From positions 1,240,001 through 1,304,000 of the forward strand of contig NZ_CP107903.1 in assembly GCF_036013955.1 (NCBI RefSeq): DNA of 64,000 nt. Reading direction: 5' to 3'. The stretch is from Streptomyces sp. NBC_00459. GTDB taxonomy: Bacteria; Actinomycetota; Actinomycetes; Streptomycetales; Streptomycetaceae. The first letter of the stretch is position 1. The number at the start of each line of letters is the position of its first letter. The notes beneath the pieces were generated by a model. It was not told the DNA's origin. It saw only the letters and a list, made by a program, of their open reading frames with translations, and searched no databases. A program made the translations under genes and the position numbers. Shown in pieces: positions 42,691-52,506 of this stretch.

Positions 42691-43731
42691 GTGAACATCG
42701 GTGAGATCGCCAAGCGGGCCGGTGTCTCGCGGAGCACCGTGTCGTATGCCCTGAGCGGGAAGCGGCCGGTGTCCGGGGACACCCGTCTGAAGATCCAGCG
42801 GGTCATCGACGAGCTGGGCTACCAGCCCAACGCGAGTGCGCGGGCCCTGGCCAACGGCCGGACCAACACCATCGGTCTGGTCTTCCCGCCGGCCGGGAAC
42901 CACTACACCGGCATGCAGCTGGACTTCATCGGCAGTGTCACCGAGGCCGCCGCCACCTACGACTACGATGTGCTGCTCTCCCCCAGCGGGGTGGACAGTG
43001 ACCGTTCGTTCCAGCGGCTGCTGGGCGAGCGGCGGGTGGACGGTGCGATCCTGATGGAGATCCGGCTGCAGGACGACCGGCTCGACCATCTCGCCGCCCT
43101 GGACTTCCCCTCGGTCGCCATCGGCCGCAGCGCCCACCCGGAGGGCAGCTGGTGGGTGGGCCTGGACCACACGGCACTGGCGGCGGCCTGTGTGCACCAC
43201 CTGGCCGACCTCGGCCACCGCAGGGTCGCCTTCGTCAACCGGCCCGAACAGCTCCTGCGGGCCGGGTACGAGTCCGCTCACCGGGGCCTGGACGGCTTCA
43301 CCAAGGCGGCGGCGGAACGCGGGCTGACCGTCCGCACGTACACCTGCGGGGACGACGCCGCCTCCGGTCTGACCTGTCTGGAGCGGATCCTGCACGACGA
43401 CCCCGCCACCACGGCGCTGGTCACACTGAACGAGGCCGCGCTCGGCGGCCTGTACCGGGGGCTGGCCCAGGCCGGCCGCCATGTACCGCGCGACTTCTCC
43501 GTCACCGGAGTGGTGGCCAGCAGGTGGGCGGAGACGGTGACCCCGCAGCTCACCGCGGCGGACGTACCCGCGGAGCAGATGGGCCGCCTCGCCGTCGACC
43601 TGCTCGTGGAACGGCTGGACAACCCGGACACGCCGGCCCGCAACCACCTGCTGGCGCCGCCCATCTCGTTGCGGGCGAGCACCGCGCCCTTCGGGCCCAC
43701 TCCCGGCTTCGGTGCCGCCGTGACGTACTGA
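42691..43731 (+). CDS. LacI-family transcriptional regulator, sugar cluster 2
   Basis: 346 residues from GTG 42691, chosen for the AAGGAG four bases upstream. The helix-turn-helix is NIGEIAKRAGVSRSTVSYALSGKRPVS, the hinge helix PNASARALANGRTN, and the sensor domain covers residues 60-335. Compared with classic LacI the recognition helix has Ser-Tyr-Ala in the operator-contact positions (STVSYAL). Three ACCGGT-centred palindromes precede it. It should repress itself and the following ABC and glycosidase genes. Confidence 0.92.
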   Translation: MNIGEIAKRAGVSRSTVSYALSGKRPVSGDTRLKIQRVIDELGYQPNASARALANGRTNTIGLVFPPAGNHYTGMQLDFIGSVTEAAATYDYDVLLSPSGVDSDRSFQRLLGERRVDGAILMEIRLQDDRLDHLAALDFPSVAIGRSAHPEGSWWVGLDHTALAAACVHHLADLGHRRVAFVNRPEQLLRAGYESAHRGLDGFTKAAAERGLTVRTYTCGDDAASGLTCLERILHDDPATTALVTLNEAALGGLYRGLAQAGRHVPRDFSVTGVVASRWAETVTPQLTAADVPAEQMGRLAVDLLVERLDNPDTPARNHLLAPPISLRASTAPFGPTPGFGAAVTY

Positions 43732-43814
43732 CCCGCCCCACCGCACCCTCCGACCCCCGACCGCGCGCTTGACGCGCGCGCTCGGCGAGCCTCGCAACCC
43801 TCTGTTCCCCCTCT

Positions 43815-43849
43815 CAGGGCACACCTGTGCCGCTCCCAGGGCACACCTG
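43815..43849 (+). promoter_or_regulatory. tandem direct repeat before the cluster 2 binding-protein gene
   Basis: CAGGGCACACCTG occurs at 43815-43827 and again at 43837-43849, spaced 22 bases start to start (two helical turns), ending 25 bases before the lipoprotein ATG. It could bind an activator or structure the mRNA leader. No CGAACCGGTTCG copy is found here. Confidence 0.5.
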
Positions 43850-43874
43850 GGCCAAGACCTCATGAGGAACCACC

Positions 43875-45122
43875 ATGAACACATCTGCCAGACGGCGTCT
43901 CACCGCCGCCGCCCTGACCGTCGCCGCCGTCACCGTCAGCGCCACCGCGTGCTCCTCCGGATCGGACAGCGGCAGCACTGAGAACGCGGACGGTGGCGGC
44001 ACGTACACGATCTGGGACCCGTACCCGCAGTTCGACAAGTCCTCGGCCTGGGCGAAGCTGCTGGACGGCTGTGGCACCGAGGCCGGGGTGAAGATCAAGC
44101 GGACCGCGTTCGACACCAGCGACCTGACGAACAAGGCACTGCTGGCGGCGCAGCAGGACAACTCGGCGGATGTCCTCATCGTCGACAACCCGGTCGTGTC
44201 GACGCTGGCGGAGGCGGGCGTGCTGACCGCGACCGACGACAACAAGCTGGACGTCTCGAAGGTCAGCCCCAACCTGCTCGCGGCCGGCCAGTCGGGCGGG
44301 AAGACGTACGGCACGCCGATCGGCGCGAACACCCTCGCCCTGTACTACAACAAGGCGGTGCTCAAAAAGGCCGGGGTGGACATCGCCTCGGTGAAGGACT
44401 GGCCGTCGCTGACGGCGGCGCTGGCGAAGGTGAAGGCGGCCGGGAAGAAGGGCATCACGTTCTCCGCGATCGGCACGGAGGAGGGCAGCTTCCAGTTCCT
44501 GCCCTGGTTCTGGGGATCCGGGGCCGAGCTGACCGCGCTCGACTCCGACCAGGCGGTGTCCGCGCTCTCACTGTGGAAGGGCTGGCTGGACAAGGGCTAC
44601 GCCCCCAACTCGGTCATCAACAACACCCAGACGACCAGCTGGGCGGAGTTCGCCAGCGGCGACTACGCGTTCAGCGAGAACGGCACCTGGCAGCTCGCCA
44701 ACGCCGACAAGGCCGGCTTCGAGTACGGGGTCATCCCCATCCCCGACTCCGCGGGAGGCAACGCCGCCGCGCCGACGGGCGGTGAGTTCGTCACCATGCC
44801 CGTGCAGGGCGACACCGGCCGCTACGCCACCTCGCAGAAGCTCGTGTCCTGCCTGACCAACAGCGAGAACCTGCTGGAGACGGACACGACGCTGTCCTAC
44901 GTGGCGCCGACCACCGAGGTCCAGGACAAGCAGATCGCGGCGAACGCCGAGCTGAAGCCCTGGGTCGACGCGGTGCAGGCCGCCAAGGGGCGCACCAGTG
45001 ACGACCTGGGCACCAAGTACCCGAAGATCTCCGAGCAGTTGTGGAAGGCGGTCCAGTCCGCGCTCAGCGGGTCGGCGTCGCCGAAGGACGCGCTCGGCTC
45101 GGCCCAGTCCGCCGTCAAGTAA
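43875..45122 (+). CDS. sugar ABC transporter substrate-binding lipoprotein, cluster 2
   Basis: 415 residues from ATG 43875 (GAGG upstream). The signal RRRLTAAALTVAAVTVSATAC ends in a lipobox with cysteine at about residue 26, then a Ser/Gly linker (SSGSDSGSTENADGGG). The mature part is a family 1 solute-binding protein (TIWDPYPQFDKSSAWAKLL, AAQQDNSADVLIVDNP, YGTPIGANTLALYYNKAVLKKAGVD). It delivers an oligosaccharide to the two permeases that follow in the same transcript. Confidence 0.92.
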   Translation: MNTSARRRLTAAALTVAAVTVSATACSSGSDSGSTENADGGGTYTIWDPYPQFDKSSAWAKLLDGCGTEAGVKIKRTAFDTSDLTNKALLAAQQDNSADVLIVDNPVVSTLAEAGVLTATDDNKLDVSKVSPNLLAAGQSGGKTYGTPIGANTLALYYNKAVLKKAGVDIASVKDWPSLTAALAKVKAAGKKGITFSAIGTEEGSFQFLPWFWGSGAELTALDSDQAVSALSLWKGWLDKGYAPNSVINNTQTTSWAEFASGDYAFSENGTWQLANADKAGFEYGVIPIPDSAGGNAAAPTGGEFVTMPVQGDTGRYATSQKLVSCLTNSENLLETDTTLSYVAPTTEVQDKQIAANAELKPWVDAVQAAKGRTSDDLGTKYPKISEQLWKAVQSALSGSASPKDALGSAQSAVK

Positions 45123-45142
45123 CCACTGCCAGGGGCCCGTTG

Positions 45143-46117
45143 ATGAACCGCACGACACACCCGCCGGGCCACCGGCGGGTCCCCCACCGGACCGGGGCGG
45201 CGACCGCCGCCGCCCCCGGCCCGGCCCGGCGCCGCCCGGCCTCCCCGCAGTGGGCGGCCTGGGGCTTCCTCGCCCCGGTCGCCCTCTATCTCGCCCTCTT
45301 CTACGCCTATCCGCTCTACCGCAACATCGATCTGAGCCTGCGGAACTACACCGTCCGCTCCTTCGTCCAGGGCGACGCCCCCTTCGCCGGTCTGGACAAC
45401 TTCCGGACCGTCCTCGACGACCCGACGTTCGCTCCGGCACTGCTGCACACCGTGGTGTTCACGGTCGTGTGCCTGGTCTTCCAGTACACGATCGGGCTGG
45501 CCCTGGCGGTCTTCTTCAACCAGAACTTCCGCCTCTCCGCAACCCTGCGGGGCCTGTTCCTCGTACCGTGGCTGCTGCCGCTGATCGTGTCGGCGTCGAC
45601 CTGGTCGTGGATGCTCAACAGCGACTCGGGAATCGTGAACGCGGCGCTGGGCGCCGTCGGTATCGGTCCGGTGAACTGGCTGACCTCGCCGGACTGGTCG
45701 CTGACCTCGGTGATCATCGCGAACGTCTGGGTCGGTGTCCCCTTCAACCTGGTCGTCCTCTACAGCGGGCTGCAGTCCATTCCCACGAGCCTGTACGAGG
45801 CCGCCGCCCTGGACGGGGCGAACGCCTGGCAGCGGTTCTGGCGCATCACCTTCCCGCTGCTGCGCCCGGTCTCCGCGATCACCCTGCTCCTGGGCCTCGT
45901 CTACACGCTGAAGGTCTTCGACACCATCTGGATCATGACCAAGGGCGGCCCGGCCGACTCCTCCACCACCTTCGCCACCTGGTCGTACCAGCTGGGCTTC
46001 GGCAGTCTGCTGCCCTCCTTCGGCCCCGGCGCGGCCGTCGGGAACCTTCTCGTCGTCACCGCGCTCGTCTTCGGCCTCCTCTATGTCCGGGTCCAGCGGA
46101 AGCAGGCGCTGTCATGA
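45143..46117 (+). CDS. ABC sugar transporter permease 1, cluster 2
   Basis: 324 residues from ATG 45143, 20 bases after the lipoprotein stop. After a basic, Pro/Ala-rich cytoplasmic N-terminus of about 40 residues there are six helices, beginning WGFLAPVALYLALFYAYPLY. The EAA loop is SLYEAAALDGANAWQRFWRITFPLL. The stop overlaps the next start (ATGA), so the two channel halves are co-translated. No ATPase gene is in the cluster. Confidence 0.92.
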   Translation: MNRTTHPPGHRRVPHRTGAATAAAPGPARRRPASPQWAAWGFLAPVALYLALFYAYPLYRNIDLSLRNYTVRSFVQGDAPFAGLDNFRTVLDDPTFAPALLHTVVFTVVCLVFQYTIGLALAVFFNQNFRLSATLRGLFLVPWLLPLIVSASTWSWMLNSDSGIVNAALGAVGIGPVNWLTSPDWSLTSVIIANVWVGVPFNLVVLYSGLQSIPTSLYEAAALDGANAWQRFWRITFPLLRPVSAITLLLGLVYTLKVFDTIWIMTKGGPADSSTTFATWSYQLGFGSLLPSFGPGAAVGNLLVVTALVFGLLYVRVQRKQALS

Positions 46118-46935
46118 ACCTCCGTACCGGTACGTGGTGGAAGACGGCCCTGGGCCTGGTCCTGACCGCGATCATGCTGTTCCCGGTCTACTGGATGCTG
46201 AACGTGTCCTTCACCCGCGACCAGGACATGCGCAAGAGTTCGCCCGACCTGTTCCCGGCCAACCCCACCTTCGCGGGCTACCGGGCCGTCCTGGACGACC
46301 AGTTGCCCTACCTCGCCACCAGCCTCGTCATCGGCCTGGGCACCGTCGTCCTGACCGTGGCGCTGGCCGCGCCCGCCGGCTACGCGCTGGCCAAGCTCCG
46401 CCCGCGCGGGGCAGGGGTGTTCAGCTTCCTGTTCCTGGTCGCGCAGATGATCCCCGGCATCATCATGGCGATGGGCTTCTACGCCATCTATCTCAGCCTG
46501 GGACTCCTCCAGTCCGTCCCCGGCCTGATCGTCGCCGACTCCACCCTGGCCGTCCCGTTCGGCGTGCTCATCTTCACCGCGTTCATGTCGGGCATCCCCG
46601 GCGAACTGCTCCAGGCCGCGCAGGTGGACGGGGCACGGGCGCTGCGTACCTTCTGGTCGATCGTGCTGCCGATGAGCCGCAACGCGATCGTCACGGTGTC
46701 CCTGTTCGCGTTCCTGTGGTCCTGGTCCGACTTCGTCTTCGCCAGCACCCTCGCGGGCGGCGGCGCGCACGAGCCGATCACCCTCGGCATCTACCACTAC
46801 ATCGGCAACAACAACCAGCAGTGGAACGCCATCATGGCGACCGCCGTCGTGGCCTCCCTGCCCGCCACGGTGATCCTCGTCCTCGCCCAGCGCTACGTCG
46901 CGGCCGGCGTGACCGCCGGCGCCGTGAAGGACTGA
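46114..46935 (+). CDS. ABC sugar transporter permease 2, cluster 2
   Basis: 273 residues from ATG 46114, overlapping the previous stop by four bases. Six helices, first KTALGLVLTAIMLFPVYWMLNVSF; EAA loop ELLQAAQVDGARALRTFWSIVLPM. Standard MalG-type length, unlike its cluster 1 counterpart with the long insert. Forms the second half of the channel. Confidence 0.92.
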   Translation: MNLRTGTWWKTALGLVLTAIMLFPVYWMLNVSFTRDQDMRKSSPDLFPANPTFAGYRAVLDDQLPYLATSLVIGLGTVVLTVALAAPAGYALAKLRPRGAGVFSFLFLVAQMIPGIIMAMGFYAIYLSLGLLQSVPGLIVADSTLAVPFGVLIFTAFMSGIPGELLQAAQVDGARALRTFWSIVLPMSRNAIVTVSLFAFLWSWSDFVFASTLAGGGAHEPITLGIYHYIGNNNQQWNAIMATAVVASLPATVILVLAQRYVAAGVTAGAVKD

Positions 46936-46999
46936 CACCGCCGTCTCCCGGCACATCCGCCGTGCTCTTCATGAGCCGCCGCCCCCCTCCGCTCAAGAA

Positions 47000-48772
47000 A
47001 TGAGTGCCGCCTCCATGACCGCCGCACCGTCCGGCCCGGCCTTCTCCATTCACGACATACCCTTCAGCGCGCACGGCTCCTGGTTCGGCATCTCCCCCGT
47101 GCTCGCGGAGAAGACCCGCGCCGAGGACCTCCACCTCGTCTCGCACCAGAACGGCATGCACGCCGTCCTGCGCCTCGTCCCCCTCGACGCGGCGACGGGC
47201 GAACGTGCGGAGACCGACGTCCGGGCGACAGCCGGGCTGCTCAGCTGGATCGGTGCGGACGGACGCGTCGACCTCACCTACGAGTCGCCGGACACCGTAC
47301 GGATGCGTGGTGAAGGGCTGGGCCTGCGCGTCGCCGCCGCGGCCGAAGCCCTCACGCCCTTCAGCGGCACCTACTTCTACCGCGACCCGGTGGACGACGC
47401 CCACACGTTCACCTCCTACGAGACCGGGCGCCGCTACCGGATCACCGTGCTGTCCGGCACGGTCGCCGAGGTGTCCGGTGATCAGTCGCTGGGCAGCAGC
47501 GACCGCGGACTCACCGTCACTGCGGGAGCCGACGCACCGTGGGAGATCGCGGTCGAGGAACTCGACAGCGCGCGGGCGCCCTTCCGCTCGACGTCGGCGT
47601 TCGGCGAGGTCATGGAGGCCGCGCGGCGGTCGTTCGCCGAGTTCGCCGACACGGTCGCCCCCTGGCGTGCCGCCGGCACGCCGGCAGCCGAACTCGCCGC
47701 CTATGTGGTGTGGTCGGCGACCGTGCGCCCGGCAGGACTGGTCACCCGGCCCGCGGTGCTGATGTCCAAGCACTGGATGGACAAGGTGTGGAGCTGGGAC
47801 CACTGCTTCAACGCCCTCGCTCTGGCCCCGGGGCACCCGGAACTGGCCTGGGACCAGTTCTCGTTGCCTTTCGACCACCAGGACGACAGCGGCGCCCTGC
47901 CCGACTCCGTCACCCACTCGGAGGTCCTCTACAACTTCGTCAAACCGCCCATCCACGGGTGGGCCTTGGGCCATCTGCGCCGACGTCTCTCCGAGCCGCT
48001 CACCCCGGTGCAACTGGCGGACGCGTATCGCAGACTGACCCGCTGGACCGACTTCTGGCTGACCGCACGGCGCGCCCCCGGCGCCACTCTGCCGCACTAC
48101 CAGCACGGCAACGACAGCGGCTGGGACAACGCCACCACCTTCGATCCGGGGCGCCTCGCCGTCACCGCCGATCTCGCCGCGATGCTGATCCTCCAGCTCG
48201 ACGAACTGGCCCTGCTGGCGGGCGAACTGGGATTCCCGGACGACGCCCGCCGCCGCACCGAGACAGCCGACGCCCTCCAGACCGCCCTGCTGCGCGAATT
48301 GTGGGACGGCGAACGGTTCCTGAGCCGTCCGCCCCAGGGCGGAGCACTCACCCGGAGCGCCAGTCTGCTCGACCTGATGCCGATCGTGCTCGGCGACCGC
48401 CTGCCGGACAAGGTCCGCGACCGGCTGGCCGAACGGATCGACACCCACCTCACCGCGTTCGGCCTGGCGACCGAACACCCAGACTCCCCGCACTACGAGC
48501 CCGACGGCTACTGGCGCGGTCCGATCTGGGCCCCCGCCACCGTCCTCATCGAGGACGGCCTGCGCCGTGCCGGGCACGAACGCCTCGCCGACGAGATCAG
48601 CGCCCGCTATCGCGCCCTGTGCGAGACCTCCGGCTTCGCCGAGAACTTCGACGCCCTGACCGGCGAAGGGCTGCGCGACCGCGCCTACACCTGGACCGCC
48701 AGCAGCTATCTGCTGCTCGCCCACGACCACCTCCGCCGCGCGGACACCGCAGCCGACAGCACCGTCGTCTGA
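47000..48772 (+). CDS. GH63-like glycosidase (mannosylglycerate hydrolase/debranching-like), cytoplasmic
   Basis: 590 residues from ATG 47000; no good ribosome binding site is seen, and ATG 47015 is an alternative start. An N-terminal beta domain (FGISPVLAEKTRAEDLHLVSHQNGMHAVLRL) precedes an (alpha/alpha)6 barrel with SKHWMDKVWSWDHCFNALALA, HGNDSGWDNATTFD (general-acid region) and ENFDALTGEGLRDRAYTWTASSYLLL (general-base region), the pattern of MGH1/GH63-like enzymes. No signal peptide. It likely cleaves the sugar imported by the cluster 2 transporter. Specificity for alpha-glucosides or related linkages is inferred from family. Confidence 0.8.
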   Translation: MSAASMTAAPSGPAFSIHDIPFSAHGSWFGISPVLAEKTRAEDLHLVSHQNGMHAVLRLVPLDAATGERAETDVRATAGLLSWIGADGRVDLTYESPDTVRMRGEGLGLRVAAAAEALTPFSGTYFYRDPVDDAHTFTSYETGRRYRITVLSGTVAEVSGDQSLGSSDRGLTVTAGADAPWEIAVEELDSARAPFRSTSAFGEVMEAARRSFAEFADTVAPWRAAGTPAAELAAYVVWSATVRPAGLVTRPAVLMSKHWMDKVWSWDHCFNALALAPGHPELAWDQFSLPFDHQDDSGALPDSVTHSEVLYNFVKPPIHGWALGHLRRRLSEPLTPVQLADAYRRLTRWTDFWLTARRAPGATLPHYQHGNDSGWDNATTFDPGRLAVTADLAAMLILQLDELALLAGELGFPDDARRRTETADALQTALLRELWDGERFLSRPPQGGALTRSASLLDLMPIVLGDRLPDKVRDRLAERIDTHLTAFGLATEHPDSPHYEPDGYWRGPIWAPATVLIEDGLRRAGHERLADEISARYRALCETSGFAENFDALTGEGLRDRAYTWTASSYLLLAHDHLRRADTAADSTVV

Positions 48773-48856
48773 CGGACGCGCGACAACCCGCCCAGTCGTC
48801 CGGCACGGGGGCCGGCACAGCACCGAACAGCCGCTTCCCTGAAGGGACGTAAGCAC

Positions 48857-51800
48857 ATGCCAGCAATCGGGCAAAGACGCTCGACCGCCAGACGCCTCCT
48901 CCACGGCATCTCCAAGTCACTGCTCTCGCTCACCGTCATAGCGGGCGCCACCACCGTGATGGCCTCCCCGGCAGCCGCTGCCACCCCCACCCTCACCGTC
49001 GACCTCGGCACCACCACCGGAGCCTTCCGCGGCGGTGCCTCCGGAGCCCTCTACGGCCTCTACGGCCCGGACGTACCGACGAACAACCTCATCGAGGGCA
49101 TGGGTCTGAAGACCACCAACACCAAGTACCAGGACGGACAGCAGCACCCCGGCTCGGACGCCCTGGAGATCGCCAAGCCCTTCGTGGACAGCGGCGGCGG
49201 CGACATCATGATCTACATGACGGACGTGTACCGCGCGGCCTACGAGCGCGCCAGCTACGCGGCCTACCAGCAGACCATCAGGACCCAGGTCGAGCAGGCG
49301 ATGGCCAGCCCCTACGCCGGCCACATCGTCTTCGTCCCGTACAACGAACCCGACCTCAACTGGTTCAACGACCTGCGCACCAACTCGTCGAAGCTGGCCG
49401 CCTTCAACGCCGAGTGGAAGCAGACCCACGACTTCATCAAGGGCATCTGGCCCGCGGCCCGGCTGGCGGGCCCCAACACCTCCAGCTACTCCGGCTCCGC
49501 CTTCAGCGGATTCCTCACGTACTGCAAGGCGAACAACTGCCTTCCCGACGTGGTGACCTGGCACACCCTGGGCAGCCCGGCCGAAGTCCGCACCACCGTC
49601 GACGCCTACCGGACCGCGGAGGCCGCTGCCGGGATCACCTCCCCGATCACCGTCAACCTCAACGAGTACGCCCACCGGTTCCATCTGACCGACCCCGGCC
49701 AGATGGTGCAGTGGATCGCGGCCATCGAGGACGAGAAGGTCGACGGCAACCTGCCGTACTGGAACATCAACGGCAACCTCGGCGACTCCGCCGCCGCCCA
49801 GAACACCCCCAACGCCCAGTGGTGGCTCTACAACTGGTACAGCTCCATGAGCGGGAACACCGTCAAGGTCACCGGCGCCTCGAACAACGACGCCTACACC
49901 CTTCAAGGTCTCGCCAGCCTGGACACGGCCAAGAAGCAGGCCCGTGTCATCCTCGCCGGCGGCGGTACCAGCGGCGCCTCCAACACCGTCATCAAGAACA
50001 TCGACTCCTCGGTCTTCGGCTCCACCGTCCACGTGAGCGTGTTCCAGGACCGCTACAGCGGCTACATCGGCGCGGCGGGCACCCCGACCCGGCTCTCGGA
50101 CGCCGACGTGAGCGTGGGCTCCGACGGTTCGGTCACCCTTCCCATCACGCTCGACGCCATGTCCGCATACCAGGTGATCGTCTCCCCCGGGGGCACCGGT
50201 AGCGCCACCGCCTCCGACAACACCTGGTCGGCCAGTTACGAGGCCGAGAACGCCACCCTCAGCGGCAGCGGCTACAGCATCAACACCGAGGGCAGCGCCA
50301 CCGGTGACGTCGGCAAGTTCGCCACCTCGGGCGGCAAGAACGTCGGCGGCCTGCGCACCGGTTCCTCCACGGTGATCTCCTTCCCCGTCTCGGTTCCCAC
50401 CACCGGCGACTACGACCTGTCGGTGTTCGGCAACAGCTACGCCAAGGACTCCGACGTCAGGGGTCCGACGAACATCTACGCCCGGGTCGACGGCGGCGCC
50501 TCGACCAGGATCGACGTCCCGGTCGGCTTCCAGTGGGTCGTATGGGGCCACAGCGAGACCACCGTGCACCTCACCGCCGGCAGCCACACCGTCACCCTGG
50601 CCACCACCGGCGACAACAGCGCGGCCACCGTCGGCGACGCGATCATCGACAAGATCGATCTGCGTCACAAGGACACCGCCGTCCAGGGCACCACGCTCTA
50701 CGAGGCCGAGCAGGCCAACCTCTCCGACAGCGGCACCGCCGCCTACACCTCCCAGGGCCAGTCCGGCGCCGGCGCGGTCAACCTCACCAACGGCAAGTCC
50801 GCCACCTTCTGGGTCTACTCCGCCCGCGACGGCTACGCCGACCTGACCGCCCGCTTCCGCAACACCGGCCAGGCCGACCTCACCGTCAACGGCAGGCCCG
50901 TCAACGACCAGACCCTCTCCGGGGCCACCCCGGACGCCTGGACCACCTCCGCCAACCGGGTCTACCTCAGCTCCGGCATCAACAAGGTCAAGGTGACCGG
51001 CGCCGGCGGCACCCTCGCTCTGGACCGCCTGGCCGTCACCCCGTTCACCGCCACCGACGCCGTCACCACCGGAAACGTCGTCACCTACCAGGCCGAGAAC
51101 GGCACCCTCACCGGCACCGCCGCCGCCGACACCACCTACACCCAGGCCAACGGCACGGGCGTCGTCACCGGCATCGGAAACGGAACCGCCAACTCCCTCA
51201 CCCTCAACGTCAACGCGCCCACGGCAGGCACGTACGCCATGACCATGCGCTACTCCAACGCCGAGGAACTGCCCTCCAACCACTACAACCCCGACCTGTA
51301 CGCCGAGCACGCCGACGTCAGCGTCAACGGCGGCACCGCCACCCGCGTCAACTTCGCCAGCACCCTGCACTGGAACCAGTTCAACAACTACACGGTTCCC
51401 GTCACCCTCGCCGCGGGCGCGAACACGGTGAAGTTCACCGCCTCCCAGCTCTACAACCACGACGGCACCACCATCGGCCTGGTCTACTCGGGCGGCGGCA
51501 GCGACATCGGCCAGCCCATGCGGTCCAGCTCCGCCCCGCACCTCGACCAGGTCTCCTTCGCCCCGCAGAACCTCCACATCGGCGCCTCGACCGGCTTCTC
51601 CTCCACGGCCGTCGCCCAGCACAGCGGGTTCTGCCTCGAAAACCCCGGCCAGTCCACGGCGAACGGCACCCAGCTCCAGCAGAACACCTGCGGCACCGGT
51701 CAGGAGCAGCGCTTCGACTTCCACCCCGTCAGCGGCGCGACGGACACGTACACCGTCGTCAACCACTCCAGCGGCAAGTGCCTGGACATCTCGGCCTTCT

Positions 51801-52054
51801 CCACGGCCAACGGGGGCGTCGTCCAGCAGTGGACCTGCCACGGCGGCACCAACCAGCGGTTCACGCTGAACGCGGTCACCGCCCTGGGCAACAGCCACGA
51901 CTACCAGCTCGTCTCCGTGAACAGCGGCAAGTGCGTCGACGTCAGCACCATCTCCACCTCCCCCGGCGCCCTCGTCCACCAATGGACCTGTGACACGGGA
52001 TCCACGCTGACCACCAAGAAGAACCAGATCTGGCGGCTCGCCGGAAAGGACTGA
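48857..52054 (+). CDS. large secreted glycosidase: clan GH-A barrel, three CBM35-like modules, ricin-B lectin
   Basis: 1065 residues from ATG 48857. Signal peptide to about residue 42 (ASPAAAA). Residues 45-440 resemble GH39-like clan GH-A enzymes: VPYNEPDLNWF supplies the acid Glu164 and TVNLNEYAHRF the nucleophile Glu270, with a beta domain after. Three CBM6/35-type beta-sandwiches start at SYEAENATLSGSG (about 460), LYEAEQANLSDSG (about 615) and TYQAENGTLTG (about 745). The last 160 residues are a ricin-B/CBM13 trefoil with three QxF/QxW-type repeats (GQEQRFDF, TNQRFTL, KNQIWRL). It should bind and trim plant or fungal polysaccharide outside the cell, feeding the cluster 2 importer. A strong hairpin follows the stop. 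Confidence 0.85.
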   Translation: MPAIGQRRSTARRLLHGISKSLLSLTVIAGATTVMASPAAAATPTLTVDLGTTTGAFRGGASGALYGLYGPDVPTNNLIEGMGLKTTNTKYQDGQQHPGSDALEIAKPFVDSGGGDIMIYMTDVYRAAYERASYAAYQQTIRTQVEQAMASPYAGHIVFVPYNEPDLNWFNDLRTNSSKLAAFNAEWKQTHDFIKGIWPAARLAGPNTSSYSGSAFSGFLTYCKANNCLPDVVTWHTLGSPAEVRTTVDAYRTAEAAAGITSPITVNLNEYAHRFHLTDPGQMVQWIAAIEDEKVDGNLPYWNINGNLGDSAAAQNTPNAQWWLYNWYSSMSGNTVKVTGASNNDAYTLQGLASLDTAKKQARVILAGGGTSGASNTVIKNIDSSVFGSTVHVSVFQDRYSGYIGAAGTPTRLSDADVSVGSDGSVTLPITLDAMSAYQVIVSPGGTGSATASDNTWSASYEAENATLSGSGYSINTEGSATGDVGKFATSGGKNVGGLRTGSSTVISFPVSVPTTGDYDLSVFGNSYAKDSDVRGPTNIYARVDGGASTRIDVPVGFQWVVWGHSETTVHLTAGSHTVTLATTGDNSAATVGDAIIDKIDLRHKDTAVQGTTLYEAEQANLSDSGTAAYTSQGQSGAGAVNLTNGKSATFWVYSARDGYADLTARFRNTGQADLTVNGRPVNDQTLSGATPDAWTTSANRVYLSSGINKVKVTGAGGTLALDRLAVTPFTATDAVTTGNVVTYQAENGTLTGTAAADTTYTQANGTGVVTGIGNGTANSLTLNVNAPTAGTYAMTMRYSNAEELPSNHYNPDLYAEHADVSVNGGTATRVNFASTLHWNQFNNYTVPVTLAAGANTVKFTASQLYNHDGTTIGLVYSGGGSDIGQPMRSSSAPHLDQVSFAPQNLHIGASTGFSSTAVAQHSGFCLENPGQSTANGTQLQQNTCGTGQEQRFDFHPVSGATDTYTVVNHSSGKCLDISAFSTANGGVVQQWTCHGGTNQRFTLNAVTALGNSHDYQLVSVNSGKCVDVSTISTSPGALVHQWTCDTGSTLTTKKNQIWRLAGKD

Positions 52055-52506
52055 ACCACCGACACGAACATCATCTGACCGGGCGTCGTCGGCCCGCCGG
52101 CACTGTCCGGCGGGCCGACGACGCCCTTCGTGCCCGCGGGACTGTAGGACGTTCGCCCCTGTTTCACATTCGGTGGCGACGGAGCGTCGTGACGTGTCGT
52201 TGCCATAGTTGGTGTTTTCACGCGTAGCCCAGGCCTGAAGGCGCGGCGCCGCGCCGCGCCGCTGCCCGTCGTCACGGCAGCGAAGACGGGCGATCAGTAC
52301 CACGCGGTGGCGGAGGAGTGGGACGCCGGCGCGTCCGGCCATCAGGCGGCCTCCCGCACTCCCTCCACCCCTCGCGGGAGGCCGCTTCCCGCGCCTCCGG
52401 CAACCCCGGCACCGACGCCACCGCGCACCCTTCGACGGTCTGTCCGACATCACGAGTGGTCACTCCCGTATCGGCCCGATGTACGGCCCCCGAGGGCATC
52501 GCGGCG
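52055..52506. other. intergenic region after the secreted glycosidase
   Basis: Apart from the terminator at 52081-52126, nothing convincing is seen. The stretch from 52140 to 52500 has frames open by composition only, none with a ribosome binding site and recognisable protein. A conserved small peptide cannot be excluded around the AT-richer patch 52195-52222. Confidence 0.5.
52081..52126 (+). terminator. perfect 20-bp terminator hairpin
   Basis: GGGCGTCGTCGGCCCGCCGG (52081-52100) pairs exactly with 52107-52126 across the loop cactgt, 27 bases after the glycosidase stop. No T-tract. It closes the cluster 2 transcript. Confidence 0.85.
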
